Source of the DNA: Peptococcaceae bacterium UBA4068
GTDB lineage: Bacteria > Bacillota > Dehalobacteriia > UBA4068
Assembly: GCA_002382665.1 (NCBI GenBank)
Contig: DFZA01000005.1
Coordinates: 139,142 to 203,141 of the forward strand
Length of the DNA stretch: 64,000 bases
Direction of reading: 5' to 3'
Below are positions 1 to 6,744 of this stretch, piece after piece. The translations under genes were made by a program, and so were the position numbers. Position 1 is the first letter of the stretch. Every line of letters starts with the position of its first letter. The notes under the pieces are model-generated. The model was given only the letters and a program-made list of their open reading frames with translations. It made no database searches and had not been told where the DNA came from.

Positions 1-21
1 AAAAAAACAGAGGTGTTTGAT

Positions 22-468
22 ATGGAACAACTGCTGATTGCCCCCTGCGGTATGAATTGTGCCTTATGCGTTAATTATTTGGCTTATAAAAACGACTTGA
101 ATAAGCAGGGTTTTAAAAAGACGTACTGTGTCGGCTGCTTGCCGCGCGGTAAAAGTTGTATTTTTTTAAAGAAGAATTGTGATTTGCTGGGCAACGGGCT
201 TGTACGGTTTTGTTATGAATGTGACAGTTTTCCTTGTAGCAGGTTGAAAAATCTTGATAAGCGCTATAGGACCAAATATCATATGAGTATGTTGGAAAAC
301 CTCTTATACATCAAAGAACATGGTATTGAGCAGTTTCTTGAAAAAGAAGATTCAAAGTGGTGCTGCCCCGAATGCGGTGGGGCGATTTGCTGCCATAACG
401 GCCTCTGCTTGAACTGCGATCTTGAAAAACTGCGTGATAATAAAAAGTACCGCTGGGGAGAGGAGTAA
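22..468 (+). CDS. DUF3795-like cysteine-rich protein
   Basis: Small cytosolic protein of about 148 residues with many Cys residues in CxxC-like groups: an N-terminal 'PCGMNCALC', a central 'CVGCLPRGKSC' and 'CYECDSFPC', and a C-terminal 'CCPECGG' plus 'CLNC'. This pattern fits the DUF3795 family of small, probably metal-binding proteins of unknown function. I chose the ATG at 22 because AGAGGTG at 10-16 is well spaced for it; the in-frame GTG at 13 lies inside that ribosome-binding site. The gene is convergent with tgl, with a long palindrome between them. No function can be assigned beyond probable Zn or Fe-S binding. Confidence 0.75.
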   Translation: MEQLLIAPCGMNCALCVNYLAYKNDLNKQGFKKTYCVGCLPRGKSCIFLKKNCDLLGNGLVRFCYECDSFPCSRLKNLDKRYRTKYHMSMLENLLYIKEHGIEQFLEKEDSKWCCPECGGAICCHNGLCLNCDLEKLRDNKKYRWGEE

Positions 469-516
469 AAACTTTTTCTAATCAGCTCGTTGTAAAAAAT
501 CCCTGTGGCGATTTGC

Positions 517-572
517 TGTAGTTGTATAAAGATGGTAGGCACTTTTGTGTCTACCATCTTTATACAACTACA
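517..572. repeat. Long palindrome, copy 1 of a dispersed inverted repeat
   Basis: Arms of 26 bp (517-542 and 547-572) pair with one mismatch around a TTTT loop. The core AAAGATGGTAGACAC and its complement recur at 13905-13941. It lies between convergent genes and may act as a bidirectional terminator. The shared core in two unrelated intergenic sites also suits a miniature mobile element or element end. Confidence 0.7.
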
Positions 573-604
573 ATATTAAATCGTAGGAGCTTATGTTTTA
601 TGTT

Positions 605-1390
605 TTACGCTATCAGAGAAATAGCCGTAGTTGATACTTTTTGATAAAGCTTAAATAAGCGGTCAAAATTCGGCCTGCCGACGCTGTCCAGCAGATATGC
701 GGATTCATCCGCACCGGCTCTGCGGTTTTGGTTGAGCGCATTGATGAAGGCGGGAGCCAGGTATCTGCCGATGCCATGTCCGTAGTAGACGCCGTTACCG
801 AGATCAATTACGTTTTCTCCCTGCCATTCCGGTGTTTCGGGATTGACGTCGGGATTGATAAAATAGCGGCGGTCGCCGGGCAAATGATCATAAGCACCCT
901 GCATTAAGCCTACTTCCCGCAGCTCCGGCTCGATCATGTGCCAGTTCATCAGATAGATATTGCGGAACATTTGATTAAAGGCTTCCTCGGGGAAGACCTC
1001 CAGCATAGCCTTATAATAAATCATCATCATGGCGGTGGCGCACTCTGTGCCATATTTGTAACCGTTGTTAAAAATATCCCTAATAGCGTCGGAAGGTTTT
1101 ACGTCCGGCCGCAGGGCGAACCCGCCTTCAGGCGTTCTAATCCAATAGTCGGTGTTGCATTTAGAATTGAAGAATGTCATGAATGACATATGGCTGCGGA
1201 AAAGCGCCTCAGCAGCGTTGATTATTTCCCGGCGCAGTTTAAGTTCGAATTGCAGACGCTCTTTTGAGGCATAGCTGTAAGTATGGGGGCTTCCATCGAG
1301 AATATTGATGATTACGCGTTCGATACCGTATTCAGGGTATTCGCTTAAAAATTCAGCAATATCTGCCGGTTTGTTAGCTATCTTAATCAT
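605..1390 (-). CDS. tgl: Protein-glutamine gamma-glutamyltransferase (spore coat transglutaminase)
   Basis: The 261-residue protein resembles Bacillus Tgl over its full length (usual length about 245). Tgl cross-links Gln and Lys side chains of spore coat proteins. The catalytic segment 'YGTECATAMMMIYYKA' places the nucleophile Cys near residue 117 beside a conserved Glu, matching 'FECATAIVIIYY' of the B. subtilis enzyme. Other family blocks are 'NTDYWIRTPEGGF', 'NWH', 'EWQGENVIDLG' and 'YYGHGIG'. The start overlaps the stop of the upstream 331-residue gene by 4 bp, so the two are translationally coupled. Its presence is strong evidence for an endospore former. Confidence 0.93.
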   Translation of the reverse strand: MIKIANKPADIAEFLSEYPEYGIERVIINILDGSPHTYSYASKERLQFELKLRREIINAAEALFRSHMSFMTFFNSKCNTDYWIRTPEGGFALRPDVKPSDAIRDIFNNGYKYGTECATAMMMIYYKAMLEVFPEEAFNQMFRNIYLMNWHMIEPELREVGLMQGAYDHLPGDRRYFINPDVNPETPEWQGENVIDLGNGVYYGHGIGRYLAPAFINALNQNRRAGADESAYLLDSVGRPNFDRLFKLYQKVSTTAISLIA

Positions 1391-2382
1391 AATACCTCCT
1401 GCATTTCTGCCATTGCAGTCTCCACTTGATCGGAAATGCCGCTACCGATCCATTCCTGCCATAAGCCTTTGTTGCGCCGATGTAGTTTGGCTGAATAGGA
1501 TGAGAGCAGTTCCTGATCTTGAGGGGAGGCTTTACGGAACCGGATCAGACAGGTGGTTTCGTCAGGGGTTACGGGTTCCAAGGGTTGACCATCTTTGGGT
1601 GCAATGTGTTTGGCCAGATATTTGGCCTCATGGTCCAGACGGAGTGGATTGGGTTCGGAGGTTTGTTGAAAGTGCTCTTCCGTAAAACACAGATAAGGGT
1701 TGTTTTCGTTAAACCAGGCCAGATACTGCTCATAGAGTCTTTGGCCGCAGTTAGCTGAGCCGCCGGTTTCCGGCATTGTCAGATGCAGCAGTCTACAGGC
1801 CAGTTCAATATTCTTGGCGTCATCGGAGAGCAGGTATTTGGCAATCAACAACAGCGAAACAGGGTCATAAGACTGGAAAAAGCCCCAGGCCAGGTCATGG
1901 ATCAAAAGCTCACTGCGGTAGCGCCGAAAAACTAAATCGCAGACGGCAGGTAATATTGAAGTATCCTTGTGAACAGCGATCAGCAGCGCCACGGCGGCGT
2001 CAATGGCCGCGTCGAATCCTTCCCGCATGCCTGGCTCTGCTTCCCAGTACAAACCGGTATCGAACATCCATTTATAAACCGAACGGTTGTTTTCGCTGCC
2101 TCGGGGTAGCATCCGTTCCAGACGAAAGGCCAGAGCAAAATCGCGGGACTTATTGGCACAGATGCGGATGGCTATATTGTTGCGCTGTATCATCTGGTCG
2201 TAGAGATCAAAAGCCGTGATCTCCGGCATCAGTATATATAATGTGGGGAACTGAAGCTTATCATTGTTGATATGTCGTAAGGCAACCGCTCGGCGTTTGG
2301 CCGCCAGGTCGGCAAATTCATTTTTCAGGCGGTCTGCACCCTGATTAAGCCGTAGATTATCCAGATAACTCAAATTGTTCAT
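1387..2382 (-). CDS. Unknown protein coupled to tgl
   Basis: 331-residue soluble protein with no signal peptide or obvious membrane segment, and I do not recognise the family. It is rich in Leu, Ala, Arg and acidic residues and is probably mostly helical, with long hydrophobic helices around residues 120-200. The start is supported by TAAGGAGATAGC upstream of the ATG. It forms a two-gene operon with tgl (ATGA overlap), which suggests a role in the spore coat or as a regulator or substrate of the transglutaminase; that is inference from context only. I saw no convincing sporulation sigma promoter upstream. Confidence 0.8.
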   Translation of the reverse strand: MNNLSYLDNLRLNQGADRLKNEFADLAAKRRAVALRHINNDKLQFPTLYILMPEITAFDLYDQMIQRNNIAIRICANKSRDFALAFRLERMLPRGSENNRSVYKWMFDTGLYWEAEPGMREGFDAAIDAAVALLIAVHKDTSILPAVCDLVFRRYRSELLIHDLAWGFFQSYDPVSLLLIAKYLLSDDAKNIELACRLLHLTMPETGGSANCGQRLYEQYLAWFNENNPYLCFTEEHFQQTSEPNPLRLDHEAKYLAKHIAPKDGQPLEPVTPDETTCLIRFRKASPQDQELLSSYSAKLHRRNKGLWQEWIGSGISDQVETAMAEMQEVL

Positions 2383-2581
2383 ACCTTTGCTATCTCCTTA
2401 ATTTGTTATCATTACATATTATTAATAAATGCCGATTATATTCTGACATAAAGTAAAATGAGTCTTCTCATTTATTTGAGATAACCCATTTTGCTAATGA
2501 TAAATACGGGAACAAGGCTTATTTACTCTGCTTTGATCCCAAACAGATTTAATAGATTTTGCCGGAAGCTCGCTGGACTTA

Positions 2582-2610
2582 TTGTTTATATTGGTATATT
2601 GTTATATAAT
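2582..2610 (+). promoter_or_regulatory. Sigma-A promoter for the EFR1 gene
   Basis: TTGTTT (2582-2587), a 17-bp spacer and a perfect TATAAT (2605-2610), about 65 bp upstream of the start codon. The remaining 2383-2675 region is AT-rich and shows no other feature I can support. Confidence 0.65.
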
Positions 2611-2675
2611 ATGGTATATGTTGTATGACAAAAGGATAATATTGGATACCTTAGAGCCGTAGAAAAGGTGAATCT

Positions 2676-3545
2676 ATGATTAAAACGGTTCATATCGTCT
2701 ATTTTAGCGGGACCGGCGGCACTGCGCTTGTTGCCGCAGGCCTGGCAAATGCTTTTGCAGGGCTTGGTATTGGTGTGTCCAAAACTCAATTGGGCAAAGC
2801 AGAGCAGAAGGAAGATGTTGCCGCGGATTTGCTGGTTTTACTTTATCCTGTTTATATTATGACCAGCCCCAAGCCGGTTGACGAATGGATCGCCTCTTCC
2901 GCGACGGTAAAAAATATCCCGGCTGCGGTTATATCAGTCTCCGGCGGCGGCGAGGTATCGCCAAATACTGCCAGCCGGGTTGCAGCAATCAAAAAGTTAG
3001 TGCAAAAAGGTTACGATGTATTTTACGAAAACATGTTGATTATGCCTGCCAATGTATTTGTTTCTCTTAATGATGATCTGGCCGCGATGCTATTGAGAGC
3101 CGTCCCCGGTAAAACCAAAAAAGTCGCCTCTGAAATGCTTTCCGCAAAGAGAGTACGCAAAAAGCCGCTTATATGGGATTATCTATTTGCCTGTCTGGGA
3201 GAATTAGAAAAAAAACACAGTAGATCGTTTGCTAAAAGACTCAAAGTAAATGACAGTTGTACCGGATGCGGCTGGTGTAGAAGCAATTGTCCGCGCGGTA
3301 ATATAACAATAGAAGATAGCAAGCCTGTTTGGGGTAAAGATTGCGTTAATTGCTTCCGTTGTATTTACGGATGTCCTGCGCAAGCGATTTCAACATCGGG
3401 ATTTGCAAAAAAATTAGTATTGAAGAACGGTTTTGATTTACTCCTGTTGCAACAGCGCACACAACATATAACAGAATTTCCGCCTGTTGAGCAGATAGCC
3501 AAAGGACGATTATTAAAAAACCTAATAAAATATTTGCGTGATTAG
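2676..3545 (+). CDS. EFR1 family ferredoxin/flavodoxin protein
   Basis: 289 residues. The N-terminal half is flavodoxin-like, starting 'VHIVYFSGTGGTALVA', an FMN phosphate-binding loop of the flavodoxin type. The C-terminal part carries two [4Fe-4S] ferredoxin motifs, 'CTGCGWCRSNCP' and 'CVNCFRCIYGCP' (about residues 190-230). This order defines the EFR1 family, thought to move electrons in anaerobes; physiological partners are unknown. It is monocistronic, with its own promoter upstream and a strong terminator directly downstream. Confidence 0.88.
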   Translation: MIKTVHIVYFSGTGGTALVAAGLANAFAGLGIGVSKTQLGKAEQKEDVAADLLVLLYPVYIMTSPKPVDEWIASSATVKNIPAAVISVSGGGEVSPNTASRVAAIKKLVQKGYDVFYENMLIMPANVFVSLNDDLAAMLLRAVPGKTKKVASEMLSAKRVRKKPLIWDYLFACLGELEKKHSRSFAKRLKVNDSCTGCGWCRSNCPRGNITIEDSKPVWGKDCVNCFRCIYGCPAQAISTSGFAKKLVLKNGFDLLLLQQRTQHITEFPPVEQIAKGRLLKNLIKYLRD

Positions 3546-3552
3546 TGCGTTG

Positions 3553-3593
3553 AAAAAAGGAATGCCCATTGTTATATGGAGGCATTCCTTTTT
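3553..3593. terminator. Bidirectional intrinsic terminator
   Basis: AAAGGAATGCC (3556-3566) pairs with GGCATTCCTTT (3581-3591), with A and T runs on both flanks, so it can act on either strand. An apparent plus-strand ORF beginning at 3576 starts inside the hairpin and is probably not a gene. Confidence 0.85.
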
Positions 3594-3622
3594 AAATACA
3601 ATGAAGTATTATTAAGTGCAAA

Positions 3623-3784
3623 TTATACGGTAGATGCGATCTTATTTTTTATGGTGACGACAATTTTTTTACACCAGTCAAAGAAGCCCTCATTTTTATT
3701 ATTATTATCGTTTGTCGACGATATAGCAGTATCAGGTGCTTTGATGTCATCTGTTTTCATAACGAATTTGAGTTCAGAGTCCAT
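3623..3784 (-). CDS. Possible 53-residue small protein
   Basis: The reverse strand encodes a 53-residue polar peptide with an Asn/Asp-rich linker and a C-terminal 'GFFDWCKKIVVTIKNKIA' amphipathic helix. Its stop faces the bidirectional terminator, as expected for a convergent gene, and its composition is more protein-like than the plus-strand reading of the same bases. The ribosome-binding site (GAAAGT) is weak and I recognise no family. Low confidence. Confidence 0.25.
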   Translation of the reverse strand: MDSELKFVMKTDDIKAPDTAISSTNDNNNKNEGFFDWCKKIVVTIKNKIASTV

Positions 3785-3845
3785 ATTGCTACTTTCAATA
3801 TTATTTTAATTTTACAAAAACAACAATTTAATACTTGATACTGAA

Positions 3846-3875
3846 TTGTTTTTTTTTGATTATTTATGATATAAT
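3846..3875 (+). promoter_or_regulatory. Sigma-A promoter upstream of the FIST gene
   Basis: TTGTTT (3846-3851), 18-bp spacer, perfect TATAAT (3870-3875). Transcription would start just inside the structured repeat that follows, giving a leader of about 130 nt before the FIST gene. Confidence 0.6.
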
Positions 3876-3981
3876 AGACACATAGTCCGAAATCTTTGAT
3901 TTCGAGACTGAGTGTCTATTTTATAGCAGCTGGTTTGCTGGTTTTTAGGGAAAATCCAGCAATATGCGCTTCAGCGAATAT
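3876..3981 (+). repeat. Three-hairpin structured element, copy 1
   Basis: Three consecutive stem-loops. Hairpin A (3876-3917) stacks AGACAC, AGTC and GAAATC arms with small internal loops. A palindromic CTATTTTATAG linker follows. Hairpin B (about 3937-3960) has GCTGG/CCAGC arms with TTTT/AAAA, and hairpin C (3962-3981) has ATAT/ATAT and CGC/GCG arms. The sequence CGAAATCTTTGATTTCGAG and the CTATTTTATAGC linker recur in the array at 60722-60949. It occupies the 5' leader of the FIST gene. Confidence 0.6.
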
Positions 3982-4015
3982 GATAAATAAAAATAAGCCA
4001 GGTGATTAACGAACA

Positions 4016-5188
4016 ATGATAGGGGGGAGTTCATTGGGCGGTATCAGCGTAAAGACAGGTTACAGCACCGATAAAAACGAGAGTGCGGCTGTCGCCGAAG
4101 TACTGCGGCAGATTAAACAGCATGATATCAAATGCGTGTTGTTTTTTGTCTCCAGCCATTATGACCAGCAAAAAATTTCCGACGCTATCAGCGGCTATGC
4201 TAAAGAAGATGGCGCATATAAAGATGTGGAATTTGTTGGCTGCACTTCTGCCGGTGAATTTACCCAAGAAGGTTTTACCAATAAAAGTTTTTCGGCAATG
4301 AGTTTCGCCTCGCCCGATTTGGCAGTAGGAGTCGGTATCGGCAAACAAATCAGCGATAATCCGATCGGCGCGGCGAAAAAGGCTGTCGAAAAAGCTTGCG
4401 CCCAATTAGATATAACTGTTGACGAACTTGATAGCGCCAATTACACTGGGCTGGTACTGATTGACGGTTTGCAATCGGCAGAAGAATATATTATGCTCGG
4501 ATTGAGCAAGATCGCCCGTTCGCTACGGGTTGCCGGCGGTTCCGCCGGTGATGATTTCAACTTTAAAAAAACCTTTATCCATGCACGGGGCAAAACATAC
4601 GACAATGTGATGGTGCTGCTGGTCTTTAAAACCGAAACGCCGATGCGCATCGTACAGACCAGCAGTTTTTTGCCGACCACCAAAAGGCTCAAAGTCACCA
4701 AAGCTGACTTGGACAATCGCATAGTATACGAATTCAACGGGCGTCCGGCCGCCGATGAATATGCCCGGGCACTCGGCTTGGAAGTGGAATCATTAAATTC
4801 GGATGTTTTTATGAAACATCCGCTGGCTCTGTCTTTTGAGGACGAGTATTATATGCGCAGCATTTTTAAGGTATTAGAAGAAGAAAGAGCATTGATGTTT
4901 TTCAGCCGCCTGACTGAGGGTACAAATGTGACGATCATGCGCCCCGGTCAAATTTTAGAGGAAACGCAGGAGGTAATCGGAAAGTTACAGAAGGACTTGA
5001 CGGATATCAGCGCCATTATCGCCTTCAATTGTTTTTTGCGTTATCGCGAGTCGGAGTGCGAAGGCAACCTTTCCGAACTGATCGATGAGATAAGTATTGC
5101 ACCGCTGTTGGGCTTTAACACTTACGGTGAACAATATAACGGTATGCATATCAACCAGACCATGACGTTGATTGTTTTTGGAGCCTAA
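4016..5188 (+). CDS. FIST N/C domain sensory protein
   Basis: 390 residues matching the FIST_N plus FIST_C layout of soluble proteins thought to bind small ligands such as amino acids. Visible blocks include 'VEFVGCTSAGEFTQEGF' in the N-terminal domain, 'GLSKIARSLRVAGGSAGDD' centrally, and the C-terminal 'SIAPLLGFNTYGEQYNG', typical of FIST_C. No membrane segment. Two starts are possible: ATG 4016 behind AGGTGATT, or TTG 4034 behind the much stronger AGGGGGGAG at 4021-4029, which would remove six residues. It is 28 bp upstream of the IclR gene and probably co-transcribed with it, so it may help sense the signal controlling the oxidoreductase genes (inference). Confidence 0.85.
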   Translation: MIGGSSLGGISVKTGYSTDKNESAAVAEVLRQIKQHDIKCVLFFVSSHYDQQKISDAISGYAKEDGAYKDVEFVGCTSAGEFTQEGFTNKSFSAMSFASPDLAVGVGIGKQISDNPIGAAKKAVEKACAQLDITVDELDSANYTGLVLIDGLQSAEEYIMLGLSKIARSLRVAGGSAGDDFNFKKTFIHARGKTYDNVMVLLVFKTETPMRIVQTSSFLPTTKRLKVTKADLDNRIVYEFNGRPAADEYARALGLEVESLNSDVFMKHPLALSFEDEYYMRSIFKVLEEERALMFFSRLTEGTNVTIMRPGQILEETQEVIGKLQKDLTDISAIIAFNCFLRYRESECEGNLSELIDEISIAPLLGFNTYGEQYNGMHINQTMTLIVFGA

Positions 5189-5216
5189 CGTTGCATATCA
5201 AAGGGTGTGAGGAAAA

Positions 5217-5999
5217 ATGACTACCAAAGAAAAAGAGGCAAGAATAATCACTTCGGCGCAAAAATGCCTGCAAATCATTAGTTATATGGCTACGGAAAAC
5301 GAAGAACTTTCAATCAATGATCTGGCGACTGCCTTGGCTATCAATAAAAGTACCATGCATCATTATATGGCTACTTTACTGCGCGAGAAATATGTCTTGC
5401 AAAATCCTGAAAACAAGAAATACCGTATCGGCCCCGAAGCTTTCCGGGTCGGTGAGAGTTATTTGCGTAACGATCTGCCTTATCAGGAAATTGGCGCGTT
5501 GTTAAAAGAGTTTTATGATGAGATAGGTATACGTATATATTTTTGTATCCGCAGCGGTGAAAAAGCCATCAGCGTATTAGTGCGGGAAAAATCGCACCTA
5601 ATATACGGACATAATCTTGTCGGCGCTTCCGTACCGATGCATGCCAGCGCCGCAGGAAAAGTATTCCTTGCTTATTTGCCGGAATACGAACGGGAGCGGA
5701 TACTCAAGAAAACCGGTTTAACAGCTTATACGAAAAAAACCATTACCGATCCGGAAATACTGAATAAGGAATTAATCGAAATTCGCTTGCGCGGCTATGC
5801 GGTCAACGACCGCGAATACGATGAAACAATATCTATTGCTGTGCCTGTATTCGGTTTTGGCGACAAAATTGTCGGCGCGGTTTCGGTTTCCGGCGAGCCG
5901 TCGCAAATCACTGATAAACAGATGAAAAAGCTGATTCAACAGCTGATTAAATATGGCAAAAAATTATCGGAAATGGTTAACAATGTAGTCTTATATTAG
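5217..5999 (+). CDS. IclR family transcriptional regulator
   Basis: 260 residues. An N-terminal winged helix-turn-helix (about residues 14-75, with 'LSINDLATALAINKSTMHHY') is followed by the IclR effector-binding domain (about 90-250, with 'GASVPMHASAAGKVFLAYL' and 'RGYAVNDREYDETISIAVPV'). IclR proteins bind short palindromes and often control catabolic operons next to them. The oxidoreductase operon starts 260 bp downstream with a 17-bp palindrome just after its promoter, so this gene is the likely regulator. GAGGAAAAATG supports the start. Confidence 0.92.
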   Translation: MTTKEKEARIITSAQKCLQIISYMATENEELSINDLATALAINKSTMHHYMATLLREKYVLQNPENKKYRIGPEAFRVGESYLRNDLPYQEIGALLKEFYDEIGIRIYFCIRSGEKAISVLVREKSHLIYGHNLVGASVPMHASAAGKVFLAYLPEYERERILKKTGLTAYTKKTITDPEILNKELIEIRLRGYAVNDREYDETISIAVPVFGFGDKIVGAVSVSGEPSQITDKQMKKLIQQLIKYGKKLSEMVNNVVLY

Positions 6000-6048
6000 G
6001 AAATTATTAATTAAATATCAATTATCGACAGCTTTGGCAGTAATTTAT

Positions 6049-6077
6049 AAAGAGGTGATTAAAACCTCTTTTTTTAT
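6049..6077 (+). terminator. Intrinsic terminator after the IclR gene
   Basis: AAAGAGGT (6049-6056) pairs with ACCTCTTT, followed by a run of T. It separates the regulator unit from the oxidoreductase operon. Confidence 0.85.
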
Positions 6078-6105
6078 TTTTACAAATCAATTACTGTTGA
6101 AAATG

Positions 6106-6133
6106 TTGATTAATTACAAATACGTGATATAAT
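6106..6133 (+). promoter_or_regulatory. Sigma-A promoter of the aldehyde oxidoreductase operon
   Basis: TTGATT (6106-6111), 16-bp spacer and perfect TATAAT (6128-6133), about 125 bp upstream of the first structural gene. Confidence 0.65.
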
Positions 6134-6162
6134 CAAATTGCGAGATGATAAAATGAAACGGA

Positions 6163-6179
6163 GTTTGATAATATCAAAC
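6163..6179. promoter_or_regulatory. Candidate IclR operator
   Basis: GTTTGATAATATCAAAC is a 17-bp palindrome broken only at its centre, about 30 bp downstream of the -10 box. Its size and position fit a repressor site for the adjacent IclR-type regulator; the link is inferred. Confidence 0.5.
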
Positions 6180-6261
6180 AATGTCGCGGAAAAAGGTAAG
6201 GTTACAGAGAAAAAAATAAGGGGGTGAAGTCTGCGCCGTTAAAAAACGGTAGCAGCCAAAG

Positions 6262-6741
6262 ATGAAGAAAATACTGATCATTTCACCGGAAAAATGTGCA
6301 AGCTGCAGAAACTGTGAGCTGGCTTGCTCATTTGCCAACGAAGGCTCTTTTAACCCGGCAAAGTCAAGAGTACATACTTTGATTTGGGAACGTTTGGGTT
6401 TGGGAGTACCTTTAATGTGCATGCATTGCGAAGATGCTCCGTGTATGGAAGTCTGCCCCACCGGAGCATTAAGCCGTGATAGCGAAACAAACGGAGTTGT
6501 TTGGGAAAAACAAAAATGTATCGGCTGTAAGCTTTGCGTCAGTGCCTGTCCGTTCGGCAATGTTTCTTATGACATTGAAACAAAACGCGTTATTAAATGC
6601 GATCTCTGCAATGGCGAACCGGCTTGCGCCAAAGCTTGTCCAAATCAGGCGATAGAGTATAAGGAAGCTGATGAAGGCGTAATTGCCAAAAAGGCGCTTT
6701 ACGCCGAGAAATTCAAGAAAGTATTTGAGGAGGTGTCATAA
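6262..6741 (+). CDS. Four-cluster ferredoxin subunit of the aldehyde oxidoreductase complex
   Basis: 159 residues with 16 Cys in four [4Fe-4S] groups: 'CASCRNCELAC', 'CMHCEDAPCMEVCP', 'CIGCKLCVSACP' and 'CDLCNGEPACAKACP'. This is the HycB/CooF/AorA type that relays electrons within a redox complex rather than a free ferredoxin. The AOR gene begins 3 bp after its stop, so the two are a tight pair. The start codon follows only a weak ribosome-binding site, with a small CCGTT/AACGG hairpin just upstream, which may limit translation. Confidence 0.9.
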   Translation: MKKILIISPEKCASCRNCELACSFANEGSFNPAKSRVHTLIWERLGLGVPLMCMHCEDAPCMEVCPTGALSRDSETNGVVWEKQKCIGCKLCVSACPFGNVSYDIETKRVIKCDLCNGEPACAKACPNQAIEYKEADEGVIAKKALYAEKFKKVFEEVS

Positions 6742-6744
6742 GCC

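Noticed and set aside
3576..3809. 77-codon plus-strand ORF after EFR1
   Set aside because: It begins within the terminator hairpin, has no ribosome-binding site and an unusual Phe/Leu/Ser composition.
6180..6261. Possible Moco/tungsten cofactor riboswitch before the oxidoreductase operon
   Set aside because: Only a small CCGTT/AACGG hairpin is visible; I could not match the Moco motif core.
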